From DAOVXM01 sp963746255 (GTDB lineage: Bacteria; Chloroflexota; Anaerolineae; Anaerolineales; UBA4823), in contig CAVVAJ010000009.1 in the NCBI GenBank assembly GCA_963746255.1, positions 558,001 to 622,000 on the forward strand: a DNA stretch of 64,000 nucleotides, in the 5' to 3' direction. Below the pieces are notes generated by a model. It was not told the origin of the DNA and did not search any database. It saw only the letters and a program-made list of their open reading frames with translations. Positions within the stretch are counted from its first letter, which is position 1, and every line of letters starts with the position of its first letter. Shown here in pieces: positions 35,408 to 44,631 of the stretch. A program made the translations under genes and the position numbers.

Positions 35408-35803
35408 TTAACGCTTGGTGTAAGTGGGAGCCTTACGGGCGCGTTTTAAGCCGGGTTTCTTGCGTTCCTTAACACGCGCGTCGCGGGTTAGAAACCCGTT
35501 TTTCCGTAGCAGGGGCCTCAAATCCGGATTTATCAGCAGGAGGGCGCGGGCAATGCCAAGTTGAACTGCAGATGTCTGACCAGTTACACCGCCTCCTTTT
35601 ACCATGACACTGATATCCAAAGTAGATAAACCTTCACCAGCCGTCTCTAGTGGCGCTACGATTGCTTCCATGTCACCTAAACGAGTGAAATACTCGTTGG
35701 CCGTCTTGCCATTAACAACGAACTGTCCAGAGCCTGTCATGATTCGAACTCGGGCAGTGCTCTCTTTTCGTCTACCGATCCCTTCGTAATACTGTACAGA
35801 CAT
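35408..35803 (-). CDS. rpsI: 30S ribosomal protein S9
   Basis: S9 lies in the head of the small subunit, and its C-terminal tail reaches the P-site tRNA. The 131-residue product opens YYEGIGRRKESTARVRI and ends KKPGLKRARKAPTYTKR, with the conserved terminal KR. AAGGAG lies five bases before the ATG. It is the last gene of the supercluster, 88 bases after rplM, the usual rplM-rpsI pair. Confidence 0.97.
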   Translation of the reverse strand: MSVQYYEGIGRRKESTARVRIMTGSGQFVVNGKTANEYFTRLGDMEAIVAPLETAGEGLSTLDISVMVKGGGVTGQTSAVQLGIARALLLINPDLRPLLRKNGFLTRDARVKERKKPGLKRARKAPTYTKR

Positions 35804-35891
35804 TATTTCTCCTTCAAAGGTTGTCTGGATGCAGCCTAATGAGTTTAATTACTTATGCTGCGGCCGTTTTCCAGTCTCAACCGACGAATAA

Positions 35892-36320
35892 TTATTCAAG
35901 CGGTTGGGGATTCTGTGCTTCATGTGGGTGCTCCGGTCCTGCATAGACTTTCAGTTTTTTGAGCAGTTTTCTACCCAGTTTGTTATGCGGAAGCATACCC
36001 CATACTGCACTCTGTATCACCCGATCGGGGTGTTTTTTGAGCTGATTACGCAGAGTGATTTCTTTCAAACCACCTGGGTATCCTGAGTGCCGGTAATACA
36101 TTTTTTCATCCATTTTATTTCCAGTAACTGCCACACGTTCAGCATTAATGACAATCACAAAATCACCCGTGTCCACACCAGGTGTAAATTCGGGTTTATG
36201 CTTACCGATGAGGATTGTAGCAATTTTTGATGCAAACCGTCCAAGATTTTGATCATTGGCATCTGCAACGTACCACTTGTGTTCAACCTCACCAGCTTTT
36301 GGATAATATGTTTTTTCCAC
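35892..36320 (-). CDS. rplM: 50S ribosomal protein L13
   Basis: L13 is an early assembly protein of the large subunit. The 142-residue product shows WYVADANDQNLGRFAS, IGKHKPEFTPGVDTGDFVIVINA and AVWGMLPHNKLGRKLLKKLKVYAGPEHPHEAQNP, matching the family throughout. The start is a GTG with GGAG eight bases upstream. Ninety bases separate it from truA. Confidence 0.97.
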   Translation of the reverse strand: MEKTYYPKAGEVEHKWYVADANDQNLGRFASKIATILIGKHKPEFTPGVDTGDFVIVINAERVAVTGNKMDEKMYYRHSGYPGGLKEITLRNQLKKHPDRVIQSAVWGMLPHNKLGRKLLKKLKVYAGPEHPHEAQNPQPLE

Positions 36321-36410
36321 TGATCTATCTCCACATCATTACATTCAGGTTATCTAAGTCTAAACCTTACCGGTGCCTACAAACTTTTCTATAATCCCTA
36401 TTCAAATTCA

Positions 36411-37160
36411 TTAGTAGGTTACTTCTACTAGGCTTAATCCACGGGCTGGAGCCAACCCCTGGATCGGTCGTTCCGGCGGCGATGCAAGAAACTCCTCAAT
36501 CACATCCACGCTCTGTTGCCCCAGCCCGATTGAGACTAGTAAAAATACTGTCCTCCGAACCATGTGATATAGAAATGCATTGCCGCGCACATCAAATACC
36601 CAAACAGGGTATTCTTGTCCACTATTTTCTTCCCGCCAAACAGTAGAGAATATTGTGCGGACCGTCGTCCCCGCTGCGTGAACTGGGCTGCCGAACGCAG
36701 CGAAATCGTGGGTTCCCAGCAGACTAGCAGCTGCACAAACCATTCGGTCAACATCTAATGCCTGGGAGGATCGCCATGCGTACCGTTCCAGCAAAGGATT
36801 CCGTGCCTCAGCACAGTACAGCCGATACACATAACGGCGAGCTACTGCATTATAACGCGGGTGAAAGTTGGCATTTACACGCTTCACTTTCAATGCCGAT
36901 ACATCCCTTGGCAATTCTGCATTCAACGCGTTCCGTAACGCCGCGTCAGAATGCCGCCAATCAAGTTCGAAAGCAATCACTTGCCCGGTTGCATGAACAC
37001 CGCTATCTGTGCGTCCAGCCGCTAAGATGCTTTTCCCACGCCATGAAAGCCGGCGCAGGGCGTCTTCAATCACTTCCTGGACAGTACGCACCTGGGCCTG
37101 CCGCTGGAAACCCTTATACAGGGTGCCGTCGTAGGCAATAATAACCTGGTAACGTTCCAT
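36411..37160 (-). CDS. truA: tRNA pseudouridine(38-40) synthase TruA
   Basis: TruA isomerises uridines 38-40 in the tRNA anticodon arm. The 249-residue product has the catalytic aspartate at Asp52 in AAGRTDSGVHATGQV, the opening YDGTLYKGFQRQ and the late motif GNAFLYHMVR. Its length is normal. It starts at an ATG 40 bases after the rplQ stop, the usual rplQ-truA-rplM order. Confidence 0.95.
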   Translation of the reverse strand: MERYQVIIAYDGTLYKGFQRQAQVRTVQEVIEDALRRLSWRGKSILAAGRTDSGVHATGQVIAFELDWRHSDAALRNALNAELPRDVSALKVKRVNANFHPRYNAVARRYVYRLYCAEARNPLLERYAWRSSQALDVDRMVCAAASLLGTHDFAAFGSPVHAAGTTVRTIFSTVWREENSGQEYPVWVFDVRGNAFLYHMVRRTVFLLVSIGLGQQSVDVIEEFLASPPERPIQGLAPARGLSLVEVTY

Positions 37161-37200
37161 GGTCGCTGTCAGCTATCCGCTGGCAGTCGATAACCAATAG

Positions 37201-37578
37201 CTAATCTTCAACCAATTCAAGCAGCACCATCTCTGCTGAATCACTCTTCCGTGGACCGAGCTTAATCACACGGGTATACCCTCCGGGGCGATTCTCATAA
37301 CGTGGTGCGATATCATCAAACAGCTTCTTTACCATATCAGGGTTGCCTAAACGCGCCGCGACAAGCCGGCGGGCATGCACATGCTGGGCACCTTCCTGTT
37401 GGTTACCGCGCTTGGCTAAAGTAATCAACCGCTCTGCTTGTCCACGAACCGCAAGTGCTTTTGCTTTAGTGGTACGGATACGTTCATGCTCGAACAACTG
37501 TTTGACCAATATCCGTCGCAATGCGATGCGTTGGCCGCTTGTTCGGCCAAGTGTACGTCCTGCTACTTTATGTCGCAT
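37201..37578 (-). CDS. rplQ: 50S ribosomal protein L17
   Basis: L17 sits near the peptide exit of the large subunit. The 125-residue product begins MRHKVAGRTLGRTSGQRIALRR and contains YENRPGGYTRVIKLGPRKSDSAEMVLLELV, fully typical. It follows rpoA by only five bases, so the two are co-translated. Confidence 0.97.
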   Translation of the reverse strand: MRHKVAGRTLGRTSGQRIALRRILVKQLFEHERIRTTKAKALAVRGQAERLITLAKRGNQQEGAQHVHARRLVAARLGNPDMVKKLFDDIAPRYENRPGGYTRVIKLGPRKSDSAEMVLLELVED

Positions 37579-37583
37579 TCCTA

Positions 37584-38570
37584 TTACTCCGCTTGCTCTT
37601 CTTCTACAATTTCATCACCATCTTCATCGAGATAACCTTTTTCTTCCATCTTTTGACGCAGTTCGTCCAGGCTTTTCTCTCCGAAGTTGCGGATTGACAT
37701 CACGGCTTCGTCGCCCTTTTGCAAGAGTTCGAGTACCTCGCCCACTGTGGTGATACCAGTACGTTTCAGCGAGTTGAAGACCCTTACAGATAAATCCAGG
37801 TTTTCAATTGGGGTCTCAATCATTTCACTCGTTAGGCGGCTGGCTTCTTCCTCTGCCTCATCAACTGTCGCCAACGATTCTTCACTGACGCCGGCAAGGT
37901 GAAGCAGATGATCGATCATCACCCGGGCGCTGGTGCTCAATGCATCTTCAGGGCCAATCGATCCATCAGTCCATATTTCCATCTCGAGGGAATCATAATT
38001 TGTACTTTGTCCAACACGGGCATACCCAACTTCCCAATTCACCCGACTAACGGGGCTGTAAATCGCATCTACAGGCAAATCGCCAATCGGCAGTCGTCCT
38101 GTCCGATCATCGGCGGGGGAGTAACCGCGCCCACGCTCTACTGTAAATTCTATCTCCAAGGAAGTATCAGCATCATTTACCGTGAAGAGATACAAATCAG
38201 GGTTAATGATCTCAACCTCAGGTGGAGCCATAATATCTGCTGCTGTCACAACACCATCACCGTGTACATCTAGGTGCAGACGGGCAGTATCAACATCATA
38301 CATCTTAACCCGCAGCTGTTTTACTTGCAGCATCACTCGGATTACATCCTCCCGGACTCCGGGGATATCGCTAAATTCATGCTGAACGTCTGCGATACGC
38401 ATGGAGGTAACAGCAGCACCCTCCAAAGAGGAAAGCAGTATCCGCCTGAGAGAATTGCCGAGAGTGATACCATAGCCACGCTCGAGCGGACTAATAATAA
38501 ACTTTCCATAGTTACGAGCTTCAGCAATACGCTCGATTTTCGGGGTAACCATATTCGTCATCCCTATCAC
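37584..38570 (-). CDS. rpoA: DNA-directed RNA polymerase subunit alpha
   Basis: Alpha nucleates polymerase assembly, and its C-terminal domain contacts activators and UP elements. The 328-residue product has the N-terminal domain (YGKFIISPLERGYGITLGNSLRRILLSS at about 20-47), a linker near 235-250 and the C-terminal domain (LDLSVRVFNSLKRTGITTVGEL-like at about 260-305, with the NFGEKSLDEL helix). GAGGTGA precedes a GTG at 38570. ATGs at 38561 and 38552 are alternatives. It ends with an acidic tail. Confidence 0.97.
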   Translation of the reverse strand: MIGMTNMVTPKIERIAEARNYGKFIISPLERGYGITLGNSLRRILLSSLEGAAVTSMRIADVQHEFSDIPGVREDVIRVMLQVKQLRVKMYDVDTARLHLDVHGDGVVTAADIMAPPEVEIINPDLYLFTVNDADTSLEIEFTVERGRGYSPADDRTGRLPIGDLPVDAIYSPVSRVNWEVGYARVGQSTNYDSLEMEIWTDGSIGPEDALSTSARVMIDHLLHLAGVSEESLATVDEAEEEASRLTSEMIETPIENLDLSVRVFNSLKRTGITTVGEVLELLQKGDEAVMSIRNFGEKSLDELRQKMEEKGYLDEDGDEIVEEEQAE

Positions 38571-38643
38571 TGTTCACCTCATCCCTCGCATAACTCGTTT
38601 AGCAAGCTCAATAACCAATTATCTCGCTTGCATGCCAAAGATA

Positions 38644-39282
38644 TTACCGTGAGTAGTACTCAACAATCAATTGCTCGTTTAGGTTTCCATCAATTTCTGC
38701 TCGCTCCGGCAGGCGTAATACCTTACCAGACAGAGTATTTAGATCACGATCCAACCAAGCAGGGATGTTTTTACTACCAGCATCTTCAGCCAAGTTTTTA
38801 AAGTACGTGCGTGATTGGGAACCCTGGCGAACGGAAACTTCATCGTTTATAGAGACCAGCATCGACGGCACATCCGTCCGGCGGCCATTAACCGAGAAAT
38901 GACCATGGGTCACCAAGAGTCGTGCCTGCGCACGGCTATCGGTATAACCTAAGCGGAAGACTACGTTATCTAAACGTGACTCCAAGATCTGCAGGAGATT
39001 TAGACCTGTCAAACCGCGTCGCTGCAGAGAAACCTCATAATAACGTCGGAACTGACGCTCCATCAAGCCATATATGCGGCGCGCTTTCTGTTTCGCGCGC
39101 AGCTGTCGGTTGTAATCCGATTCCCGGCGTCGTCGATACATTGAGCTACGCCCATGCTGGCCAGGCGCATAACTGCGTCGATCATATGCACATTTCGGGG
39201 TGAAACAACGTTCCCCTTTCAGGAAAAGTTTTTCTCCTTCTCTCCGGCACAATTTACATACCGGTCCACGATACTTTGCCAT
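38644..39282 (-). CDS. rpsD: 30S ribosomal protein S4, zinc-binding form
   Basis: S4 starts assembly of the 30S body. The 212-residue product opens MAKYRGPVCKLCRREG with Cys9, Cys12, Cys26 and Cys31 (CFTPKCAYDRR), the zinc-containing version. It has the S4 RNA-binding domain (LESRLDNVVFRLGYTDSRAQARLLVTHGHFSVNG) at about 98-132. It precedes rpoA, the classical alpha-operon order. Confidence 0.97.
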   Translation of the reverse strand: MAKYRGPVCKLCRREGEKLFLKGERCFTPKCAYDRRSYAPGQHGRSSMYRRRRESDYNRQLRAKQKARRIYGLMERQFRRYYEVSLQRRGLTGLNLLQILESRLDNVVFRLGYTDSRAQARLLVTHGHFSVNGRRTDVPSMLVSINDEVSVRQGSQSRTYFKNLAEDAGSKNIPAWLDRDLNTLSGKVLRLPERAEIDGNLNEQLIVEYYSR

Positions 39283-39321
39283 TGCTTATTTACCTTATCC
39301 TTCCTTACACAATTATTAAAA

Positions 39322-39723
39322 TTACACGCGGCGTTTCTTTGGCGGCCGGCAACCATTATGTGGTACCGGTGTGACGTCAGTGATCGAGGCTAATTTGATG
39401 CCTAGATTTTGTACGGCGCGCAACGCTGACTCCCGACCGGGGCCAGGGCCTTTGATAAAAACCTCAACCTCCTGAATACCCATCGACATAGCAGCTTTTA
39501 GTGCCTGTTCTGCAGCCAACCGAGCTGCAAACGGTGTGCTCTTGCGTGAGCCCTTAAAACCTACTGAACCAGCACTACCCCACGTAACTGTATTGCCATC
39601 TGTATCCGTGACCGTCACAATGGTATTGTTGAAAGTAGCCAGGATATGAACCTGACCTTTTGAAAGGGTGCGTTTCGTTTTCTTTGCGCCTTTTCGGCGA
39701 GTTGATCGTACACTCTGAGCCAT
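39322..39723 (-). CDS. rpsK: 30S ribosomal protein S11
   Basis: S11 forms part of the platform that touches mRNA at the exit. The 133-residue product contains VHILATFNNTIVTVTDTDGNTV, WGSAGSVGFKGSRKSTPFAA, GPGPGRESALRA and the conserved end PHNGCRPPKKRRV. The Asn-Gly in the PHNGC motif is the known isoaspartate site in the family. The 182-base gap to rpsM upstream is non-coding. Confidence 0.97.
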   Translation of the reverse strand: MAQSVRSTRRKGAKKTKRTLSKGQVHILATFNNTIVTVTDTDGNTVTWGSAGSVGFKGSRKSTPFAARLAAEQALKAAMSMGIQEVEVFIKGPGPGRESALRAVQNLGIKLASITDVTPVPHNGCRPPKKRRV

Positions 39724-39904
39724 ATTTCCTCACTTTTATCTAGATCATTACATCAACTGTTAGGCTCAGGTTTAGTAAGTTATCGACACCAAATTAGGTG
39801 ATCCAACATACTTGCCTGATTGTCCACCCCGACTATGATCCAAGAGCCAGGCAGCCGCAGGGAGGAAGGTCCCAACCCGGTTCTGATCAATGCGGGAATA
39901 ATAC

Positions 39905-40294
39905 TTACTTCTTCTTAGAACCGCGGCGACGTCCGCGCCCGGCGACAGTCTTTTTTGGACCTTTGCGAGTGTGAGCGTTGGTTTTTGTATTCTGACCACG
40001 CACCGGTAAATTTCGCCGGTGCCGCAAGCCACGGTAACTCCCGATCTCAATCAGCCGTTTAATATTCAACTGTACGTCACGCCGCAAATCACCTTCCACT
40101 TTATAGTTCTGGTTGATGAATTCGCGTACGGTTGCGACTTCTTGATCGGTGAGATCACGCACCCGAGTATCAGGATTCACACCGGTACCTGCCAAGATCT
40201 GGTGGGACCGATGAAGTCCGATGCCGTAGATATAGGTCAAACCAATTTCTACCCGCTTTTCGCGTGGCAGGTCAACGCCTTCAATACGTGCCAT
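39905..40294 (-). CDS. rpsM: 30S ribosomal protein S13
   Basis: S13 lies in the head of the 30S and bridges to the 50S. The 129-residue product opens MARIEGVDLPREKRVEIGLTYIYGIG and has GLRHRRNLPVRGQNTKTNAHTRKGP before a basic tail. It begins six bases after the rpmJ stop. Confidence 0.97.
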   Translation of the reverse strand: MARIEGVDLPREKRVEIGLTYIYGIGLHRSHQILAGTGVNPDTRVRDLTDQEVATVREFINQNYKVEGDLRRDVQLNIKRLIEIGSYRGLRHRRNLPVRGQNTKTNAHTRKGPKKTVAGRGRRRGSKKK

Positions 40295-40300
40295 AATTCA

Positions 40301-40414
40301 CTATCCCTGTCGTTGCTTATGATTTGGATTCTCACAGATGACGTACAATACGCCACGTCTTTTTACAATTTTGCACTTTGAACAGCGCTTTTTTACTGAT
40401 GCTGAAACCTTCAT
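40301..40414 (-). CDS. rpmJ: 50S ribosomal protein L36
   Basis: The 37-codon gene encodes MKVSASVKKRCSKCKIVKR followed by RGVLYVICENPNHKQRQG, the canonical zinc-binding L36 with CxxC at 11/14, Cys27 and His32. GGAG lies six bases before the ATG at 40412-40414. It sits between map and rpsM as in the usual alpha operon, but infA, which normally lies just upstream, is missing. Confidence 0.95.
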   Translation of the reverse strand: MKVSASVKKRCSKCKIVKRRGVLYVICENPNHKQRQG

Positions 40415-40518
40415 CTTTCACTCCTATCGACAATCCAGCAGACACAACCGGCATTCACAAGCCGAAGCTCCCATTATACCTGTGGTACCTTATTACGTCC
40501 AGACTCAATGAAATATCT

Positions 40519-41289
40519 TTAGACTTCTGTCAAAATTAGCGGTCCATTCTCCGTGATAGCGATACTATGCTCATAGTGGGCTGTTAGGGAACCATCAAGT
40601 GAAGACACTGTCCACTGATCCGGTAGGACTTTAGTATGACGAGTACCGATCAATACCATCGGTTCTAACGCGATCGTCATGCCTTCCCGCAGGACGAGAC
40701 CACGCCCGCCAATACCATAATTTGGTACCTGAGGCCCTTCCCACATCGCCCGTCCGACACCATGTCCCGTGTATTCACGAGTTAAGTGATATCCTTTACC
40801 TTCAACAAATGCTTGAATCGCGGCGCCGACATCACCAACGCGTTTCCCGGCGCGCAGCATATCAATTCCGACATTTAGAGCCTGCTTGGTAACATCAATT
40901 AGTTCTTGAGCAGATTGGGAAATCTCTCCAACGCCAGTTGTAAATGCCGAATCACCTACAAAACCACCGTAAATGGTACCGCAATCGATTGAGATGATAT
41001 CACCTGTTTTTAGCTTACGCTTTCCAGGAATGCCATGCACCATTTCATCGTTAATGCTCGCCGTGATCGTTGCTGGATATGGATATGCACCCGGTACACC
41101 TAAAAAAGCAGGTTTTGCATCATTTTTCCGTATGACTTCGGCCGCGACCGCGTCAAGGTCAGCTGTAGTGACACCTGGCCGAATCATATCCCTGACGGCC
41201 TGTAATGCCAAAGCATTAATTCTGCCAGCAGTACGCATGATTTCCAGCTCATCTGTCTTTTTGATGTGTATGCCGCGCTGACCACTCAT
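40519..41289 (-). CDS. map: Methionine aminopeptidase, type I
   Basis: This enzyme removes the initiator methionine from new proteins using two metal ions. The 256-residue product has the metal ligands in SIDCGTIYGGFVGDSAF (two Asp), the His of YTGHGVGRAM and the Glu residues of EPMVLIG and the late AHYEHSIAIT segment. Its length is normal for the type I class. It overlaps the adk stop by four bases (ATGA), so the two are translationally coupled. Confidence 0.96.
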   Translation of the reverse strand: MSGQRGIHIKKTDELEIMRTAGRINALALQAVRDMIRPGVTTADLDAVAAEVIRKNDAKPAFLGVPGAYPYPATITASINDEMVHGIPGKRKLKTGDIISIDCGTIYGGFVGDSAFTTGVGEISQSAQELIDVTKQALNVGIDMLRAGKRVGDVGAAIQAFVEGKGYHLTREYTGHGVGRAMWEGPQVPNYGIGGRGLVLREGMTIALEPMVLIGTRHTKVLPDQWTVSSLDGSLTAHYEHSIAITENGPLILTEV

Positions 41290-41948
41290 AATCTCTCACT
41301 GTCATTGAGCGCCTTCAAAAGACTCTCAGTAACTTCATTTATTGGTTGATCGCCTTCGACTTCGACCAGTAAGCCTCTGTCTCTATAATACTCAATCAGC
41401 GGTTCAGTTTGATTCAGGTAAACCTGGATCCGACGCTTCACGGTTTCTGCCTTATCATCCTCACGCTGATAAAGTTCGCTGCCATCGTAATCACAAATCC
41501 CGGCTTTTCTTGGCGGGTTGTGCAGTTCATGATAAATATGCCCAGCTTCCTTACAGGTCCACCGCCCGCTGAGGCGAGCGATCAATACTTCTGTCGGTAC
41601 ACTGATGTAGGGTACAGAGCTTACACCACCATCAAGGTTTGCGAGCACATCTACCAGCGCCTCTGCTTGGGCTGGTGTCCTCGGGAACCCATCCAACAAA
41701 GCACCTGTTTGACAATCTTCAAGTGATAAACGCTCTCGTACCATACTAATCGTCAAATCATCGGGTACCAATTCACCGCGGTCAATATATACTCGCGCCT
41801 GTTGACCTAAAGCGCTGTTTTTATGCAGATGCTCGCGAAATAAGTTGCCCGAGGAGATATGAACCAATCCCAGCTTCTCAGCAACTAACTGTGCCTGTGT
41901 ACCTTTGCCAGCACCTGGCGGCCCGAGTAATACAATACATCTCAACAT
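41286..41948 (-). CDS. adk: Adenylate kinase, long form with altered zinc lid
   Basis: Adk interconverts ATP, ADP and AMP. From the ATG at 41948 the product is 220 residues with the P-loop LGPPGAGKGTQA at about 6-17, DGFPRT and the long LID domain. The lid usually has four Cys or C-C-C-D as zinc ligands. Here the first pair reads CKEAGH and the second CDYDG, so one Cys is missing and a His may replace it. The core is complete. It follows secY by 12 bases in the secY-adk-map order. Confidence 0.95.
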   Translation of the reverse strand: MLRCIVLLGPPGAGKGTQAQLVAEKLGLVHISSGNLFREHLHKNSALGQQARVYIDRGELVPDDLTISMVRERLSLEDCQTGALLDGFPRTPAQAEALVDVLANLDGGVSSVPYISVPTEVLIARLSGRWTCKEAGHIYHELHNPPRKAGICDYDGSELYQREDDKAETVKRRIQVYLNQTEPLIEYYRDRGLLVEVEGDQPINEVTESLLKALNDSERL

Positions 41949-41960
41949 GAACACTCTGCT

Positions 41961-43298
41961 TTACCTGATCAGGAGTGCTTCATCATACCCATGGATCTTG
42001 AGTTCAGCTTCGATGTTAAAGAACGTATCCCTAACAACACCAACGACAATCAGCAAACCCGCTGATGAAACCAGCAATAATCCGGAATTTTGACCTAACG
42101 GCAATACCAATCCCAACAGCCAAGGCAAAATGGCAATGACACCCAGGAAGAGAGCACCTGGTAGCGTAATTCGCCGCAATACCCGGGTTAGATACTTCTG
42201 AGTCGGTGCGCCACGACTCACTCCGGGTATCTGAGCACCCGCTTTTTTCAAGTTTTCGCCATAGTTTTGCTGCGCGAATAAGATGTCGGTGTAGAAGAAA
42301 GTAAAGCCCACGACCAAAAAGAAAAATGTAATCCAATAAAAATTGCTGTTTCCGCCAAACGCAGTCTGGACTGTCGCGGCAATATTAGCAACCAGCTCGT
42401 TGCCTGAATCCAGGAAGAAACTGGCTATAATCGCTGGGAATGTCATTAAAGATTGGGCGAAGATAAGCGGGATCATACCAGCCATACTTACCATGAGCGG
42501 TAATGTGCCTTTAACGGGCATTGACATACGATTCCCAACGCGGCGTCCCGGATACATCACTGGTACATTTCGGCGGCCTTGTTGGACAAACACAATAGCA
42601 AAAATAATCAGTACCATCACCAAGACGATTATCGACAGCAGCAACCAACGATACTGCTCATCTGCCATAATACGACCTAGGTTGTTCGGTATTTGTGACA
42701 CGATACCAGCAAAAATGATCAGGGATAGACCTTGGTTGCGAATACCAAATTCCGAAATCAGCTCGCCCAACCAGATTGCGAATAACGTACCAGCAGTCAT
42801 ACTGATCACAATCGTCAGAGAAGACAACCAGTATTCACCGGTTAATCCAAAATTGTCTAGAATCGGTACCGGTGTAAAGGCGTTGAACAGGTTAATCTGA
42901 CCGATAGCTTGCAATGCAGCCATAGGTATAGCCAAAATTAGCGTCCACTTTTCCATGAATTTCCGGCCTTCACGGGGATCTTCCTCCATCCGCCGCTGCA
43001 TTGCAGGAACGATCGGTACTAATAGCTGAAGGATAATCTGAGCTGTAATATATGGGTACACCCCCATTGCTAGCACAGAGAAGTTTGAGACCGTACCCCC
43101 AGATAATAGGTCCAGCAAGCTAAATAGGGTCGATCCTGCACCACCACCCGACATCATCGCAGCGATCGCTTCACCGTTGACACCAGGAACAGGCACATGC
43201 GCTGCAAAACGATAAATCGCCAAAATCAGCAGGGTGATCAGCAGTTTACGCCGAATATCTCGGGCCGACCACAGATAGCGCCAGGCAGATCGCTTCAT
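41961..43298 (-). CDS. secY: Preprotein translocase subunit SecY
   Basis: SecY is the channel of the Sec translocon in the cytoplasmic membrane. The 445-residue product has ten membrane helices and family motifs: FAAHVPVPGVN near 31-41, GVYPYITAQIILQLL, the LGELISEFGIRNQG cytosolic loop and VGFTFFYTDILF, followed by QIPGVSRGAPTQKYL in the loop that contacts SecA and the ribosome. It sits between rplO and adk. Confidence 0.97.
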   Translation of the reverse strand: MKRSAWRYLWSARDIRRKLLITLLILAIYRFAAHVPVPGVNGEAIAAMMSGGGAGSTLFSLLDLLSGGTVSNFSVLAMGVYPYITAQIILQLLVPIVPAMQRRMEEDPREGRKFMEKWTLILAIPMAALQAIGQINLFNAFTPVPILDNFGLTGEYWLSSLTIVISMTAGTLFAIWLGELISEFGIRNQGLSLIIFAGIVSQIPNNLGRIMADEQYRWLLLSIIVLVMVLIIFAIVFVQQGRRNVPVMYPGRRVGNRMSMPVKGTLPLMVSMAGMIPLIFAQSLMTFPAIIASFFLDSGNELVANIAATVQTAFGGNSNFYWITFFFLVVGFTFFYTDILFAQQNYGENLKKAGAQIPGVSRGAPTQKYLTRVLRRITLPGALFLGVIAILPWLLGLVLPLGQNSGLLLVSSAGLLIVVGVVRDTFFNIEAELKIHGYDEALLIR

Positions 43299-43368
43299 AT
43301 CTTAGGCTCCTTCTACAACCGAACGGTTCTGTAAACCCGTCCATGGTTTCGTGGCTGACGTAGCCAAT

Positions 43369-43824
43369 CTATAATTCAACAATCTCGACACTGCCCCCCG
43401 CAGCTTTGATTTTCTCAGCAGCACTCTTGCTGATTCGGTGAACACGCACGGTATAGGCAGCTTTTACTTCTCCCCGACCGAGGATCACCACTGGATGTCG
43501 CTTATTACTTAGCAGCCGTGCTTCTGATAAGGTCTCAGCTGAAATTTCACTACCTTCAGCAAAACCACTTAATAAATCCAGGTTGATTTCGTTATAGGTT
43601 ATCCGATTAATCGGTGTAAAGCCCTTACCACGCAAGAATGGTAACCGCCGGAAGAAAGGCAGGTTGCCACCCTGATGATATAAAGGTGTTCCACCACCAG
43701 CGCGTGCGCCTTGGCCTTTCATTCCGCGTCCAGCAGTTTTACCTTGTCCAGCCGCGGTTCCCCGACCAACACGCTTGCGGTTTTTCTTCGACCCTTCATT
43801 CGGTTTCAGATCATGCAATTTCAT
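43369..43824 (-). CDS. rplO: 50S ribosomal protein L15
   Basis: L15 is a core assembly protein of the large subunit. The 151-residue product opens MKLHDLKPNEGSKKNRKRVGRG, then GQGKTAGRGMKGQGARAGG and FRRLPFLRGKGFTPINR, with the C-terminal VHRISKSAAEKIKAAGG. It follows rpmD by 66 bases. Confidence 0.97.
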   Translation of the reverse strand: MKLHDLKPNEGSKKNRKRVGRGTAAGQGKTAGRGMKGQGARAGGGTPLYHQGGNLPFFRRLPFLRGKGFTPINRITYNEINLDLLSGFAEGSEISAETLSEARLLSNKRHPVVILGRGEVKAAYTVRVHRISKSAAEKIKAAGGSVEIVEL

Positions 43825-43890
43825 CGTTTTTCCTCAATAATCGAGCGTCAGGTGTCTCCGTCTTCGACAGATTAAACCTGACCTTAAAAT

Positions 43891-44094
43891 TTACGCTTCC
43901 TCAACTGCCAGCAGATGCGACACCGCATTGATCATGCCCCTAACAGCAGCCGAGTCAACATGCTCGACAGCATCATTCATCTTCCGTAAGCCTAACGCCC
44001 GTACGGTTCTCTTTTGGCGCGCGGAATAACCGATTGGGCTTTTTACGAGCGTAATCCGGACGATCTTCTCTTTCTTTTTACCTTTTTTAGCCAT
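43891..44094 (-). CDS. rpmD: 50S ribosomal protein L30
   Basis: The 67-residue product from the ATG at 44094 opens with a Lys-rich stretch and contains IVRITLVKSPIGYSARQKRTVRALGLRKM, the L30 core. The frame is open further upstream, but that region is inside rpsE and the GGAAGAG binding site fits this ATG. The start overlaps the rpsE stop by eight bases. Confidence 0.95.
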   Translation of the reverse strand: MAKKGKKKEKIVRITLVKSPIGYSARQKRTVRALGLRKMNDAVEHVDSAAVRGMINAVSHLLAVEEA

Positions 44095-44611
44095 TTCTCT
44101 TCCGTTCCCAGAAAGGTGTGACTTCTTTTGGAGAAATACCACGAAGCGCAGCTACTTCTTCGGGGGATCTTAAACCGTCGAGAGCGTTCATAGCTGCATA
44201 CACAACATTCAATAAATTACTGCTACCCAAAGACTTGGTGAGGATATCCGAGACGCCTGCAGCTTCCAAAACGGCACGCACACCACCTCCGGCAATAACT
44301 CCAGTACCTTTTGAGGCAGGTTTGAGAAGTACGCGTGCGCCGCCTTCCCGACCGAGAACTTCATGTGGAATTGTTGTGTCATATAAAGAAATCTTACGCA
44401 TATCGCGTTTCGCTTTATCAGTAGCCTTGCGCATGGCATCGGGAACTGAATTTGCTTTTCCTGTTGCTACACCAACACTACCTCGGTGATCTCCGACTAC
44501 CATAGTCACACGAAAGGAGAAACGGCGTCCACCCTTAACAACTTTGGCCACACGGGCAATCTCTACAACGCGCTCATCTAATTCTTTTTCAAATTCCATA
44601 TAATCTGACAT
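44087..44611 (-). CDS. rpsE: 30S ribosomal protein S5
   Basis: S5 helps ensure decoding accuracy. The 174-residue product has the double-stranded-RNA-like domain (VVKGGRRFSFRVTMVVGDHRG) and GVATGKANSVPDAMRKA, then ASKGTGVIAGGGVRAVLEAAGV. It starts 20 bases after rplR and overlaps rpmD. Confidence 0.97.
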   Translation of the reverse strand: MSDYMEFEKELDERVVEIARVAKVVKGGRRFSFRVTMVVGDHRGSVGVATGKANSVPDAMRKATDKAKRDMRKISLYDTTIPHEVLGREGGARVLLKPASKGTGVIAGGGVRAVLEAAGVSDILTKSLGSSNLLNVVYAAMNALDGLRSPEEVAALRGISPKEVTPFWERKRNG

Positions 44612-44631
44612 GTTTTACTCCAATAAATGAG

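Noticed and set aside
39772..40050. A 92-codon minus-strand frame overlapping rpsM
   Set aside because: It is out of frame with the certain S13 gene and lacks a start signal.
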